This document shows, one piece after another, positions 1 through 7,629 of a stretch of 32,570 nucleotides of DNA. This DNA is from Gammaproteobacteria bacterium (GTDB taxonomy: Bacteria; Pseudomonadota; Gammaproteobacteria; Thiohalobacterales; Thiohalobacteraceae), in contig JAIOJV010000032.1 in the NCBI GenBank assembly GCA_019911805.1, positions 1-32,570 of the forward strand, written 5' to 3'. The notes beneath the pieces were generated by a model. That model was given only the letters and a program-made list of their open reading frames with translations. It was not told the DNA's origin and did not search any database. Numbering within the stretch: position 1 is the first letter of the stretch; every line of letters starts with the position of its first letter. Both the position numbers and the translations under genes were made by a program.

Positions 1-30
1 CAGGGCCACCTTGGACTTGAATTCAGGTGA
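1..30 (+). mobile_element. Possible 3' end of a transposase gene (window edge)
   Basis: The first ten codons read to a TGA stop at 28-30. The bases around that stop (19-35, starting GAATTC and running through GGTGAATGGG) closely match those around the stop of the IS1182-type transposase remnant at 4882-4900. The peptide ends EFR-stop here and EFG-stop there. Only a few codons are visible, so this is a weak inference that a related IS copy ends at the window edge. Confidence 0.2.
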
Positions 31-124
31 ATGGGTACGTCTCTTTCGTCTCATCGCTTCTCTCCAGAGCCTGTTGCTCATGATGGAGGAAAGCACTTAT
101 CATCGTCCAGTCACTGTCCAACCG

Positions 125-574
125 ATGGGGTCCACCTCTAAATACCTGGACGCAAAAGGCCTTGTTGCGCTTTGGCGGGAGGCCCTACTGGCCAAAGCTG
201 TACTGTGCGGTGCGACACGCGGTTACATTCATCACCCACAGCTGGAGCGCTTCCGCGAGCACCCACATTCACGCTCGGCCATCAACGCGTACCTTGCAGC
301 AATCCAGGATGAGGCAACGGCTCGGGGTTACAATTTCAACCGAGCCAAGGTTGGCCCGGTTCGTGCGGTTCTAGCTATCACCGTTGCCTCGGGGCAACTC
401 ACCTATGAGTGGCATCACTTGCGAACCAAACTGGCGGTTCGCAGCCCAGCGGTACACGCTCGATGGGGTGAGCTTGCCATGCCAGCATGTCATCCGTTGT
501 TTCGTCGTAAGCCCGGTCCCGTGGCTTCTTGGGAGCGGGTGTCAAGTGGCAAAACCAGGCGGAGTGTCTACTGA
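125..574 (+). pseudogene. Pyrimidine dimer DNA glycosylase / endonuclease V-like protein, N-terminus damaged
   Basis: The protein matches the bacterial T4 endonuclease V-like family (Pyr_excise). These enzymes remove UV-induced pyrimidine dimers by base excision. Recognisable segments in order are KYLDAKGLVALWREALLAK, GYIHHPQLERFREHP, the AINAYLAAIQDEA helix, QLTYEWHHLRTKL and PHPLF-like CHPLFRRKPGPV. Family members normally begin with Met-Arg-x-Trp-Ser-x-His-Pro directly before KYLD. Here the frame has MGSTS before KYLD, while an Arg-Trp-Gly-Pro-Pro string lies in another frame at 123-137, as expected after a one-base deletion. The frame stays open upstream to position 11 but without family similarity, and no ribosome binding site is seen. 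I read it as decayed or frameshifted. A functional alternative start cannot be excluded. Confidence 0.6.
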
Positions 575-674
575 AACGAAGCAAGTCCAATCACTAGCCA
601 GTGGCTGTCCACTTTTTCGAAGGAACTCTCTGATCAAGGTAGGGCGGGGGTGGCAGCTCGCCCGCATGCCAACA

Positions 675-703
675 TTGCAAGTGAGAACGATTGTCATTAC
701 CAT
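675..703 (+). promoter_or_regulatory. Fur box overlapping the fbpA promoter
   Basis: Positions 683-701 match the 19-bp Fur consensus (GATAATGATAATCATTATC) at 14 of 19 positions, with both half-sites recognisable. A possible -35 (TTGCAA, 675-680) and -10 (TACCAT, 698-703) lie 17 bp apart, so a bound repressor would block the promoter. The site is about 40 bp upstream of the ferric-iron binding protein gene, which is the expected target. Repression by Fe-Fur is inferred from this layout. Confidence 0.65.
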
Positions 704-740
704 ATTTATCCATTCGCACAGCCGCTCCCCTGGAAAAACC

Positions 741-1757
741 ATGAAGGCAGTACTGTTCGCCATTCTTTTGCTCCTGATGCCGGTGTCTGGTCCGTTTGCT
801 CTGGCAGCCGAGGTCAATCTTTATTCCGCTCGCCAGGAGGCCTTGATCGAACCCCTGCTGGACCGGTTCACGGAACAGACCGGCATCCGGGTCAATATGG
901 TGAGTGCCAAGGACGACACCCTCATCAAGCGCCTGGAGAGCGAGGGCCGCAACAGCCCCGCCGACCTGCTGCTGACCGCCGATGCCGGGCGTCTGTACCG
1001 GGCGCGCGAACTGGGGGTGCTGGCGCCGGTGGAATCGACCATCCTGGAGCGGCGCATTCCCGCCAGCTACCGCGATCCCGAGGGCCACTGGTTCGGCCTG
1101 TCCCTGCGTGCCCGCCCCATCCTCTATGCACGCGACCGGGTCGCCCCTGAAGAGCTGTCGACCTACGCCGATCTCGCGGACCCACGCTGGAAGGGACGTA
1201 TCTGTATCCGTTCCTCGAGTAATATCTACAACCAATCCCTGGTGGCCGCCCGTATCGCGACCCATGGCAAGGCGGAGACCGAGACCTGGGCACGCGGCCT
1301 GGTGGCAAATTTCGCCCGCCCGCCTCGTGGCGGCGACCGCGACCAGATCAAGGCCGCCGCCGCCGGCCAGTGCGATATCGCCATCGCCAATACCTATTAC
1401 CTGGCTGCCATGCTCAACGACTCCCAGGAATCGGAGCGGGCCAGCGCGGAACGCCTGGCGGTATTCTGGCCGGACCAGAACGGTTCCGGGGTGCATGTGA
1501 ACGTCAGCGGCATTGGTCTGACCACCGCCGCCCGCAACCGGGAGCAGGCCGTGCGCCTGATGGAGTTCCTGGTGAGTGACGAGGCGCAGCGCTGGTACGC
1601 CGATGCCAATCAGGAGTATCCCGTGGTCGAGGGCATCGAGCCCAGTGATACCCTGAAAGCCTGGGGGCCCTTCAAAGCGGACGGGATCAACCTTTCCGAG
1701 CTCGGCCGCTACAACGCCGACGCCCTGCGCCTGATGGACCGGGTAGGCTGGCGTTAA
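741..1757 (+). CDS. fbpA: Periplasmic Fe(3+)-binding protein of an iron ABC transporter
   Basis: A 338-residue extracellular solute-binding protein of the FbpA/FutA type that carries ferric iron through the periplasm to its permease. A signal peptide (residues 1-23, hydrophobic core then ALAA) precedes the mature start near EVNLYSARQE, which is typical of the family. The paired tyrosines in NTYYLA (219-220) correspond to the known iron-binding tyrosines. The ATG at 741 is chosen because the signal peptide starts there and a GGAAAAA stretch precedes it; the open frame upstream has no family similarity. The gene heads the run fbpA-fbpB-fbpC and follows a Fur-like site, so iron-repressed expression is likely. 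Length is normal for the family. Confidence 0.9.
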   Translation: MKAVLFAILLLLMPVSGPFALAAEVNLYSARQEALIEPLLDRFTEQTGIRVNMVSAKDDTLIKRLESEGRNSPADLLLTADAGRLYRARELGVLAPVESTILERRIPASYRDPEGHWFGLSLRARPILYARDRVAPEELSTYADLADPRWKGRICIRSSSNIYNQSLVAARIATHGKAETETWARGLVANFARPPRGGDRDQIKAAAAGQCDIAIANTYYLAAMLNDSQESERASAERLAVFWPDQNGSGVHVNVSGIGLTTAARNREQAVRLMEFLVSDEAQRWYADANQEYPVVEGIEPSDTLKAWGPFKADGINLSELGRYNADALRLMDRVGWR

Positions 1758-1791
1758 CCCCGGGCCGATCGATCATCCGGCATCCGTCCAC

Positions 1792-1820
1792 TTTTCCCGG
1801 ATGGCACGGCGACCTACAAT
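1792..1820 (+). promoter_or_regulatory. Possible sigma-70 promoter between fbpA and fbpB
   Basis: TACAAT at 1815-1820 is a five-of-six -10 match. TTTTCC at 1792-1797 is a weak -35 at 17-bp spacing. It lies in the ~96-bp gap between fbpA and fbpB and could allow separate permease expression. The -35 is poor, so this is tentative. Confidence 0.3.
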
Positions 1821-1853
1821 GGCCGCTGTTTTGTTTTCCCTTAACCGCATGGC

Positions 1854-3551
1854 GTGTTTTCCATTGGTTCTTGCTTGCATACAGCACATCCCTTGACCAA
1901 GTCCCTGGTCGGGTCTTTCCGGTTGCCGAACCCCTGGCGCACGGGCGTGATTCTGGTCGCCCTGGTGCTGGCCCTGCCGGTGCTGACGGTATTCGGCTTC
2001 GTGTTCCAGCCGGCCGGCGAGGTGTGGCGCCATCTGGCCGACACTGTGCTCAAGGATTACGTGCTCAACTCGGTGCTGTTGCTGCTGGGCGTTGGCCTGG
2101 GCACCCTGTTCGGGGGTGTGTCCAGCGCCTGGCTCTGCTCCATGTGCCAGTTCCCGGGCCGCCGCGTATTCGAATGGGCACTGCTGCTGCCCATGGCCAT
2201 ACCGGCTTACATCATTGCCTACACCTATACGGGCCTGCTGGATTTCGCCGGCCCGGTGCAGACCGGCCTGCGTGACTGGTTCGGCTGGTCCTATGGTGAT
2301 TACTGGTTCCCGGAGATCCGCTCCCTCGGCGGCGCCATCGTCATGCTATCGCTGGTGCTCTACCCCTATGTCTACCTGCTGGCGCGCGCCGCCTTCCTGG
2401 AGCAGTCCATCTGCGTGCTGGAGGTCGGCCGCACCCTCGGTGCGGGTGCCTGGACCGGATTTTTCCGCATCGCATTGCCGCTGGCACGCCCGGCGGTGAT
2501 CGCCGGCCTGTCGCTGGCACTGATGGAGGCACTGGCGGATTACGGCACGGTGGAGTATTTCGGTGTGGCCACCTTTACCACCGGTATCTTCCGCACCTGG
2601 TTCGGCCTCGGCGATGCCGCCGCCGCGGCACAGTTGGCGGCGCTGATGATGAGTTTCGTGTTCATCCTCATCGTGCTGGAGCGCTGGTCACGGCGCCAGG
2701 CCCGTTATCATCACACCAGCGGTCGCTACCGGCATCTGCCGCGCTATCAACTGCGAGGCTGGCGCGCGCTGGCCGCCTTCGGCCTGTGTCTGTTGCCGTT
2801 ATTGTTCGGTTTCCTGTTGCCAGCGGGGCAGTTGCTGGTGTGGGCGGCGAGAACGGCGGGGGAAACCCTGGATGCCGAATTTCTGCGCCTGGTGTGGCAC
2901 AGTCTCGGCCTGGCCGGCGCGGCGGCCATGCTGGCGGTGTTGCTGGGCCTGTTCATGGCCTATGGCAAGCGCCTGCACGGATCCTACGGGGTGGCAGCGG
3001 CGGTACGCGTGGCGGGCATGGGCTATGCCGTGCCCGGCACCGTCATCGCCGTGGGCGTACTCATCCCCTTTGCCTGGATCGACAACCGCATCGACGCCTG
3101 GATGCGTGACAGCTTCGATATCTCCACCGGCCTGCTGCTGAGCGGCACCCTGGTGGCCCTGCTGTTCGCCTACACTGTGCGCTTCCTCGCGGTGTCCCTG
3201 CAGACCGTGGAGGCAGGGCTCGGCAAGATCAAGCCCAACATGGACGATGCGGCGCGCTCCCTGGGCCTGCCACCCAATCAGGTGCTGGCGCGCATCCACA
3301 TGCCCATCATGCGCGGCAGTCTGCTCACCGCCCTGTTGCTGGTATTCGTGGATGTACTCAAGGAGCTGCCGGCTACCCTGATCCTGCGTCCCTTCAACTT
3401 CAACACCCTGGCGGTGCGCGCTTTCGAACTGGCTTCCGATGAACGCCTGGCGGAATCCGCTACGGCGGCCCTGACCATAGTGCTGGTAGGCATCATTCCG
3501 GTTATTCTCCTGAGCCGTTCCATTACCCGCGCACGCCCCGGTCATGGCTAA
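1854..3551 (+). CDS. fbpB: Fe(3+) ABC transporter permease (fused two-domain)
   Basis: A 565-residue inner-membrane permease with two tandem binding-protein-dependent transport domains, the FbpB/SfuB arrangement. Roughly twelve hydrophobic segments are visible. Each half carries an EAA-type cytoplasmic loop that docks the ATPase: around GRTLGAGAWTGFFRIALPLA in the first half and around ARSLGLPPNQVLARIHMPI in the second. The start is uncertain. GTG at 1854 opens the frame, but TTG at 1893 is another option and neither has a clear Shine-Dalgarno sequence. The 3' end overlaps the fbpC start by 8 bp, indicating translational coupling. It should receive iron from the FbpA product and pass it to the cytoplasm. 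Confidence 0.88.
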   Translation: MFSIGSCLHTAHPLTKSLVGSFRLPNPWRTGVILVALVLALPVLTVFGFVFQPAGEVWRHLADTVLKDYVLNSVLLLLGVGLGTLFGGVSSAWLCSMCQFPGRRVFEWALLLPMAIPAYIIAYTYTGLLDFAGPVQTGLRDWFGWSYGDYWFPEIRSLGGAIVMLSLVLYPYVYLLARAAFLEQSICVLEVGRTLGAGAWTGFFRIALPLARPAVIAGLSLALMEALADYGTVEYFGVATFTTGIFRTWFGLGDAAAAAQLAALMMSFVFILIVLERWSRRQARYHHTSGRYRHLPRYQLRGWRALAAFGLCLLPLLFGFLLPAGQLLVWAARTAGETLDAEFLRLVWHSLGLAGAAAMLAVLLGLFMAYGKRLHGSYGVAAAVRVAGMGYAVPGTVIAVGVLIPFAWIDNRIDAWMRDSFDISTGLLLSGTLVALLFAYTVRFLAVSLQTVEAGLGKIKPNMDDAARSLGLPPNQVLARIHMPIMRGSLLTALLLVFVDVLKELPATLILRPFNFNTLAVRAFELASDERLAESATAALTIVLVGIIPVILLSRSITRARPGHG

Positions 3552-4605
3552 ACCAGACAGCCCCGTTCCGCTCCTCGAGGTCGACCATATTCGTGTTCGT
3601 TACGGCGATCAGACGGTGGTGGAGGATCTATCCTTTCATCTGAAACAGGGACGTATCGGTTGCCTGTTGGGGTTGAGTGGTTGCGGCAAGACAACAGTGC
3701 TGCGTGCCATCGCGGGTTTCGAACCCGTTTCCGAGGGCGAGATTCGTTTCGCAGGCCAGGTCGTGAGTCGGCCGGGTTGGAGTCTGGTGCCTGAGCAGCG
3801 CCAGGTGGGCATGGTGTTTCAGGATTTTGCTCTATTCCCGCACCTGACCATCGCCGACAACATCGCATTCGGTATCCGTCAGCAGGCAGCATCCCGGCGC
3901 GAGGCGCGGGTCAGCGAGCTGCTGGAACTGGTGGGTCTGGGGGCCTATGCCCGCGGCTATCCCCACCAGCTCTCCGGGGGGCAGCAACAGCGTGTCGCCC
4001 TGGCGCGGGCCATTGCTCCGCGCCCGGCCTTGATGCTGCTGGATGAGCCCTTCTCCAGCATGGACAAGGATCTGCGCGAGCAACTGGCCCGCGAGGTGCG
4101 TGCCATCCTGCGCCATGAAGGTATTACCGCCGTTCTCGTCACCCATGACCAGCTGGAGGCTTTCCTCATGGCCGATGAGATCGGGGTGATGCATGCTGGC
4201 CGGCTGGAACAATGGGGTTCCGCCTATGCGCTCTACCACGAACCGGGTAGCCGTTTCGTGGCCAACTTCATCGGCGAGGGCGTGTTATTGCGCGGTACGG
4301 TACTCAACGACCACCAGGTGGAGACCGCGTTGGGCATCATCGACGGCAACTTCGATCCTGCCTTCGGTCACAATGCCGATGTGGATGTGCTGATGCGTCC
4401 CGACGACATCATCCATGATGACGATAGTCCCATGCTCGCCGAGGTCTGCGACAAGGCCTTCCGTGGTGCGGATTTTCTCTACACCCTGTGCCTCCCCAGC
4501 GGCGCCCGGGTGCTCAGCCTGGTGCCGAGCCATCACGACCACGCCATCGGTGAACGCATCGGCATTCGCCTCGACCTCGACCATCTGGTGATGTTCCGGC
4601 GCTAG
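3544..4605 (+). CDS. fbpC: Fe(3+) ABC transporter ATP-binding subunit
   Basis: A 353-residue ABC ATPase that powers ferric-iron import. Visible motifs are Walker A GLSGCGKTT (43-51), a Q-loop in VFQDFALFPH (91-100), signature LSGGQQQ (143-149), Walker B LMLLDEP (163-169) and the H-loop histidine in VTHDQ (201). A C-terminal regulatory (TOBE-like) region follows from about residue 240, as usual for FbpC. The ATG at 3544 overlaps the end of fbpB. Its stop (TAG 4603-4605) overlaps the stop of the convergent barrel fragment within one CTAG tetranucleotide, so no room is left for a terminator between them. Confidence 0.9.
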   Translation: MAKPDSPVPLLEVDHIRVRYGDQTVVEDLSFHLKQGRIGCLLGLSGCGKTTVLRAIAGFEPVSEGEIRFAGQVVSRPGWSLVPEQRQVGMVFQDFALFPHLTIADNIAFGIRQQAASRREARVSELLELVGLGAYARGYPHQLSGGQQQRVALARAIAPRPALMLLDEPFSSMDKDLREQLAREVRAILRHEGITAVLVTHDQLEAFLMADEIGVMHAGRLEQWGSAYALYHEPGSRFVANFIGEGVLLRGTVLNDHQVETALGIIDGNFDPAFGHNADVDVLMRPDDIIHDDDSPMLAEVCDKAFRGADFLYTLCLPSGARVLSLVPSHHDHAIGERIGIRLDLDHLVMFRR

Positions 4606-4730
4606 AACTTCTGCGTATAGCGTACGTAGAAATCCCGGTCGGTATGGTCGCGCTGAACACTGATGGCGCTGTCGAGACCCTTGCGCTCCCGCAGGTGTGT
4701 CTCGATGCTGCGGTTGCCGTCGATGCTGCC
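4602..4730 (-). pseudogene. C-terminal remnant of an outer-membrane beta-barrel protein
   Basis: On the minus strand the last ~42 codons of a protein remain. They end in RDFYVRYTQKF followed by a stop. Alternating polar and hydrophobic residues with a terminal phenylalanine are the usual last-strand signal of outer-membrane barrels. Immediately upstream (above about 4730) the sequence becomes transposase on the other strand, so the rest of the gene has been lost. The position, convergent with a ferric-iron importer, suggests a former iron-linked receptor or porin, but the family cannot be assigned from this fragment. Confidence 0.5.
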
Positions 4731-4731
4731 C

Positions 4732-4893
4732 AACGGGGTCGCCACCGTCGAGCCGGTGTTCGGGCATCTGCGCAACATCGGGCTGGACCGCTTCACACTC
4801 AGAGGCAGAAAGAAGGTCGATACCCAGTGGAAGCTGTACTGTATTGTGCATAATATGCTGGAGATCCACCGGTACGGGGTCGAATTCGGGTGA
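4732..4893 (+). mobile_element. IS1182-family transposase, C-terminal remnant
   Basis: The plus-strand frame reads ATVEPVFGHLRNIGLDRF, then LRGRKKVDTQWKLYCIVHNM, then LEIHRYGVEFG and a TGA stop. VEPVFG-x-(I/L)-(K/R), the arginine-rich turn and the WKL-x-C-x-x-HN helix are the typical end of IS1182-type DDE transposases. Only about 54 codons survive, with no catalytic core and no clear terminal inverted repeat. The left boundary coincides with truncation of the barrel gene, so the insertion or a later deletion probably destroyed that gene. Confidence 0.75.
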
Positions 4894-5060
4894 AATGGGG
4901 TGATGCCGCGACAAATCCTCGCCATCATGAACACACAACGACAATAATGACCGGCCAGACGAGAACAATCCTCCGATGATGTGCATATTCACTGTCGATG
5001 AATGCTCGCACTTTCATGGAAAGATTTTTCTACAGGCTCGTTAGGCAAAAAGAAAGGAAT

Positions 5061-5420
5061 ATGAAGCTTTCAAAAGCAGATAAAGCATTCGTTGAGAAGC
5101 GGGAAAGAAGAGCCAAATATTGGCCATTGTCTGGCGCAGCGTTGCTAGTAACGCTTGTCACGTACGGGGCTTGGCTGTGGCTGAAGGTTCCGCACTTGAT
5201 AAACCCTGGGCACGTAATCGAACGTCTCAACGCCGGAACCCTGTCCGAATCAACAATGGGTGTCATGGTGGTTATGTTACCGATCGTAATAGCGGCGCTG
5301 CTTGTATTTGCATTCGTAGTGGTTCTGTTGTGGTTCATTTCATTCCGTAATGAGAGTCGGTTGATACGGTTGGTCAGGGAGCTACAAGAGGCTTCGGAGC
5401 GTGATAATGCGAACGGCTAA
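5061..5420 (+). CDS. Small two-helix membrane protein of unknown function
   Basis: A 119-residue protein. A charged N-terminus (KLSKADKAFVEKRERRAKY) is followed by a hydrophobic segment around residues 24-41, a loop, a long second segment around 72-95 and a charged C-terminal helix. The ATG at 5061 is preferred over upstream starts because AAAGGA lies 5-10 bases before it. The sequence just upstream contains GTTAGGC (5040-5046), which fits the integron core-site consensus GTTRRRY, so this may be the first gene of a cassette cluster. Base composition is more AT-rich than in the flanking fbp genes. I do not recognise the family. Confidence 0.65.
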   Translation: MKLSKADKAFVEKRERRAKYWPLSGAALLVTLVTYGAWLWLKVPHLINPGHVIERLNAGTLSESTMGVMVVMLPIVIAALLVFAFVVVLLWFISFRNESRLIRLVRELQEASERDNANG

Positions 5421-5423
5421 ACC

Positions 5424-5678
5424 ATGCCAACAAAAGCCGTCAGCGTGATTATGACTCCACTATTCAACGTCTCGCGTGGCAGCATCTTGCTCCCCGCACT
5501 GTTCCATTTTCAACTCATCAACCCCATCTGGCCTGATGCGCAGCCGTACGACACACTATTTTTTGTGGCCGCTGCGGTTTTGGTTGTTCTGTACAACCGA
5601 AAAGTCATGTTCAATAGAGAGTGGGGCATTACGGAGGTCATTCCACAAACCGCAAACAGCACCATCAAGGCGATCTGA
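5424..5678 (+). pseudogene. C-terminal fragment of a CPBP-family intramembrane protease
   Basis: The 84-residue frame contains SRGSILLPALFHFQLINPIW, a hydrophobic segment and then NRKVMFNREWGITEVIP. This matches the last part of CAAX-protease-like (CPBP/Rce1) membrane proteins, where a serine-rich turn precedes the conserved helix with His and Asn. The earlier helices, including the Glu-Glu-x-x-x-Arg motif, are absent. The ATG lies three bases after the previous stop and has no ribosome binding site. I therefore read it as a truncated remnant rather than a working enzyme. The 162 bp after it hold only short open frames; one at 5723-5839 (38 codons, ending NEVERQ) could not be supported as a gene. 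Confidence 0.5.
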
Positions 5679-5840
5679 AGGCCGCGTCTCATGGACGACG
5701 TGAGGTCTTTCGTTATGAATGGATGTCTATTGAAGTCAAGGAAGCACACGAACTTTGCATGCTCATGAGCAGTTGGATATCAGGTCCAACGAAAGATGAG
5801 GAGTTGAAGCGATTGGTGAATGAGGTGGAAAGACAATGAG

Positions 5841-5921
5841 AATTAACCAGCGCACCCAGTTCACCATTGCGGGGCTTGCACACCGCGCACAACGTGGCGC
5901 CGCGGGTGCAGACCGTTAGGT
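5841..5921 (+). repeat. attC-like integron recombination site
   Basis: The right core GTTAGGT (5915-5921) fits GTTRRRY. About 75 bp upstream AATTAAC (5841-5847) fits the partner core RYYYAAC. Inside them GCACCC (5852-5857) pairs with GGGTGC (5904-5909), with short spacers between inner and outer pairs as in attC sites. A second nested stem (5878-5888 with 5901-5910) is also possible. The DUF3024 gene starts 8 bases after the core, as expected for a cassette. Confidence 0.5.
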
Positions 5922-5928
5922 GTAAGAA

Positions 5929-6276
5929 ATGGCACTGAGCGAATTCGAAACAAAGAGGATTGAAAAAGAGGTTCGTGCGTTTGTCGAAAAGCGCCGGCCA
6001 CCGCCGCACATTCGTCCTGAACTGGATCTGGGGTTTCGTGTAAAAGGGCAAAGCGTAGAAATCTTCGAGGTTCGCCCACGCTGGCGCCATCCAGAAGAAA
6101 AACTCGAACATTCCGTGGCAAAGGCAACCTACGTAAAAGCGCAGAGAATCTGGAAGGTCTATTGGCAGCGAGCAGATTTGAAGTGGCACGCGTATGAGCC
6201 CAATCCGCAGGTTGAAACACTGGAAGAGTTCTTGGCTGTCGTGGATCGTGATGAATATGCATGTTTTTTTGGTTGA
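5929..6276 (+). CDS. DUF3024 domain protein
   Basis: A 115-residue protein matching DUF3024 over its full length. Conserved segments are EKRRPPPHIRPELDLGFR (residues 21-38), SVEIFEVRPRW, AKATYVKAQRIWKVYWQRAD and LEEFLAVVDRDEYACFFG at the end. The family has no established function. It is small, basic, probably cytoplasmic and lacks a signal peptide. The gene is intact and sits between two attC-like palindromes, so it is probably a mobile gene cassette. GTAAGAA lies just before the ATG, giving only a weak ribosome binding site. Confidence 0.85.
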   Translation: MALSEFETKRIEKEVRAFVEKRRPPPHIRPELDLGFRVKGQSVEIFEVRPRWRHPEEKLEHSVAKATYVKAQRIWKVYWQRADLKWHAYEPNPQVETLEEFLAVVDRDEYACFFG

Positions 6277-6291
6277 GTGCGGGAAGGCACA

Positions 6292-6349
6292 TGCCAAGTG
6301 ACGGGGGCGTCAAGCCGCTTTGCAGCTCGGCTTAATGCAGGCGTTATCT
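6292..6349 (+). repeat. attC-like integron recombination site
   Basis: A short palindrome follows the DUF3024 stop by 15 bases. AAGCCG (6312-6317) pairs with CGGCTT (6328-6333) across a 10-base loop. It is followed by AATGCAGGC and GTTATCT (6343-6349). The order inner stem, spacer, GTTA is that of attC sites, but the last three bases do not fit RRY and the left core (TGCCAAG, 6292-6298) is imperfect. The 171 bp from here to the next gene contain no further recognised feature. Confidence 0.4.
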
Positions 6350-6520
6350 ATGCGGGTCGAGGGATAAGTGACAAGAATAACGGGCCAAACTCCCGAGGGT
6401 TCTTTACCTGTATGAAGATTCCGTCGATCGCTTCAGTGTTTCAGCTTGTTACAGCATTCATCAGCGGCTGTCGGCTGACATCAGGCAGGCTCGAAACCAG
6501 GACTGGTCGTACGGTGGGGA

Positions 6521-7138
6521 ATGATTGAATACCTCGTTATTGGTAGCAGCTTCGCATTCGCGGCGGCGGTACAACCGGGTCCACTCCAGGCGTTTCTGGT
6601 TTCTCGTGTCGCATCGACGAGTTGGAGGCGCACGCTTCCAGCAAGTCTGGCGCCTCTGATCAGTGATGTGCCCATCGCTTTACTCGTACTGCTTGTGCTG
6701 GACCAGCTTTCGGTAAATACCCTGCATGTACTCCGTGCGAGCGGGGGCGTGCTGCTTCTATTCTTCGCCGTTGTCACCCTGCGCCGGTTACAGCGACCCG
6801 ACTCGATCGATTTGCGCCTCTCAGCACCACGGACGCTTCTAGATGCAGTACTGGTTAATCTGCTCAACCCCAATCCGTACATCGGCTGGTCACTGGTGCT
6901 CGGCCCGCTAGTGCTTGCCGCGTGGCGCGTACAGCCGATGTATGCTGTTGCGGTTGTAGGAGCTTTCTACTGCACAATGGTAGTGATGCTGGCGCTGTTC
7001 ATCTATTTGGTCGGCACTGTTCGCTTCCTGGGTTCGAATGGCCAGCGGACACTGATTGCGGCTTCGGTTGCTGTTTTAGCGGGCCTCGGATTGTACTTCC
7101 TGTTCGCAGGCGTAAGAGGATTGATGACAGCTGCCTGA
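6521..7138 (+). CDS. LysE/RhtB-family membrane exporter
   Basis: A 205-residue inner-membrane protein with about six hydrophobic segments. The N-terminal pattern FAFAAAVQPGPLQAFLVSR is the LysE-family signature region (a PGP turn after helix 1). LLNPNPYIGWSLVLGP in the middle matches the second conserved NPNP-type turn. LysE members export amino acids or small metabolites; the substrate cannot be read from sequence. The ATG at 6521 directly follows GGTGGGGA, which is unusually close for a Shine-Dalgarno sequence. The stop codon lies within the left core of the next attC-like site, typical of cassette genes. Confidence 0.8.
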   Translation: MIEYLVIGSSFAFAAAVQPGPLQAFLVSRVASTSWRRTLPASLAPLISDVPIALLVLLVLDQLSVNTLHVLRASGGVLLLFFAVVTLRRLQRPDSIDLRLSAPRTLLDAVLVNLLNPNPYIGWSLVLGPLVLAAWRVQPMYAVAVVGAFYCTMVVMLALFIYLVGTVRFLGSNGQRTLIAASVAVLAGLGLYFLFAGVRGLMTAA

Positions 7139-7229
7139 CAGCGCTTGCGCCTGGCAAATACCTCTGTCACGCTTCGTGCTGGCGCACGGACCGGGCCAGC
7201 CACGCTCGCAAGTGAAACCAACGTTAGAC
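7133..7229 (+). repeat. attC-like integron recombination site
   Basis: GTTAGAC (7223-7229) fits the right core GTTRRRY exactly. GCCTGAC (7133-7139) differs from RYYYAAC by one base. CTTGCG (7144-7149) pairs with CGCAAG (7207-7212), and CTGGC pairs with GCCAG further in, giving an imperfect long palindrome. The previous gene's stop is inside the left core, and the next start is 27 bases after the right core. Confidence 0.55.
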
Positions 7230-7255
7230 CACACACCAACAAGATGGAGGCTCAT

Positions 7256-7624
7256 ATGAAACTCCTCGTTCTCTTGACGTTTGCATCAGTCCTGCTCGTA
7301 ACTGCCTGTACCGACTCGCCCCAGGATAACGTAGATACCCGAACGCCTGTGGCGGCACCAGCGACGGCCACTGTGCATGACTATCGGTGCGAGAGTGGCG
7401 AAACGATTGCTGCAACCTACCCCTCGAGCGACTCGGCCACGCTTCAATACAAAGGTGGTAGCTACGAAATGCAAATCGCGGTTTCTGGTAGTGGTGCGCG
7501 TTACGTTGGCGGCGAGTTGGAGTGGTGGACCAAGGGTTTTGGACCGGGATCTGAGGGCACCCTTTTTCATCACATGGCTGATGGTACTTCTGGTGAAATC
7601 ATCGAGCATTGCACGGAGTACTAA
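7256..7624 (+). CDS. MliC-family lysozyme-inhibitor lipoprotein
   Basis: A 122-residue predicted lipoprotein. Residues 1-17 form a signal ending in the lipobox VTAC (15-18), so Cys18 would be lipidated. The mature domain matches MliC (membrane-bound inhibitor of C-type lysozyme): YRCESG (43-48), SGSGARY (77-83), EWWTKG (89-94) and a closing cysteine at 119, probably paired with Cys45. MliC proteins block host or predator lysozyme by inserting the SGxxY loop into its active site. The start is set by GGAGG at 7247-7251 and the signal peptide. It lies between two attC-like sites, suggesting a mobile envelope-defence gene. Confidence 0.85.
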   Translation: MKLLVLLTFASVLLVTACTDSPQDNVDTRTPVAAPATATVHDYRCESGETIAATYPSSDSATLQYKGGSYEMQIAVSGSGARYVGGELEWWTKGFGPGSEGTLFHHMADGTSGEIIEHCTEY

Positions 7625-7629
7625 GTGCG

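Noticed and set aside
594-1496. Long minus-strand open frame opposite fbpA
   Set aside because: It is a GC-rich shadow frame without recognisable motifs, while the plus strand holds an intact iron-binding protein.
5621-5839. 72-codon open frame after the CPBP fragment
   Set aside because: There is no ribosome binding site and no family similarity. The 38-codon part from 5723 looks protein-like but cannot be supported.
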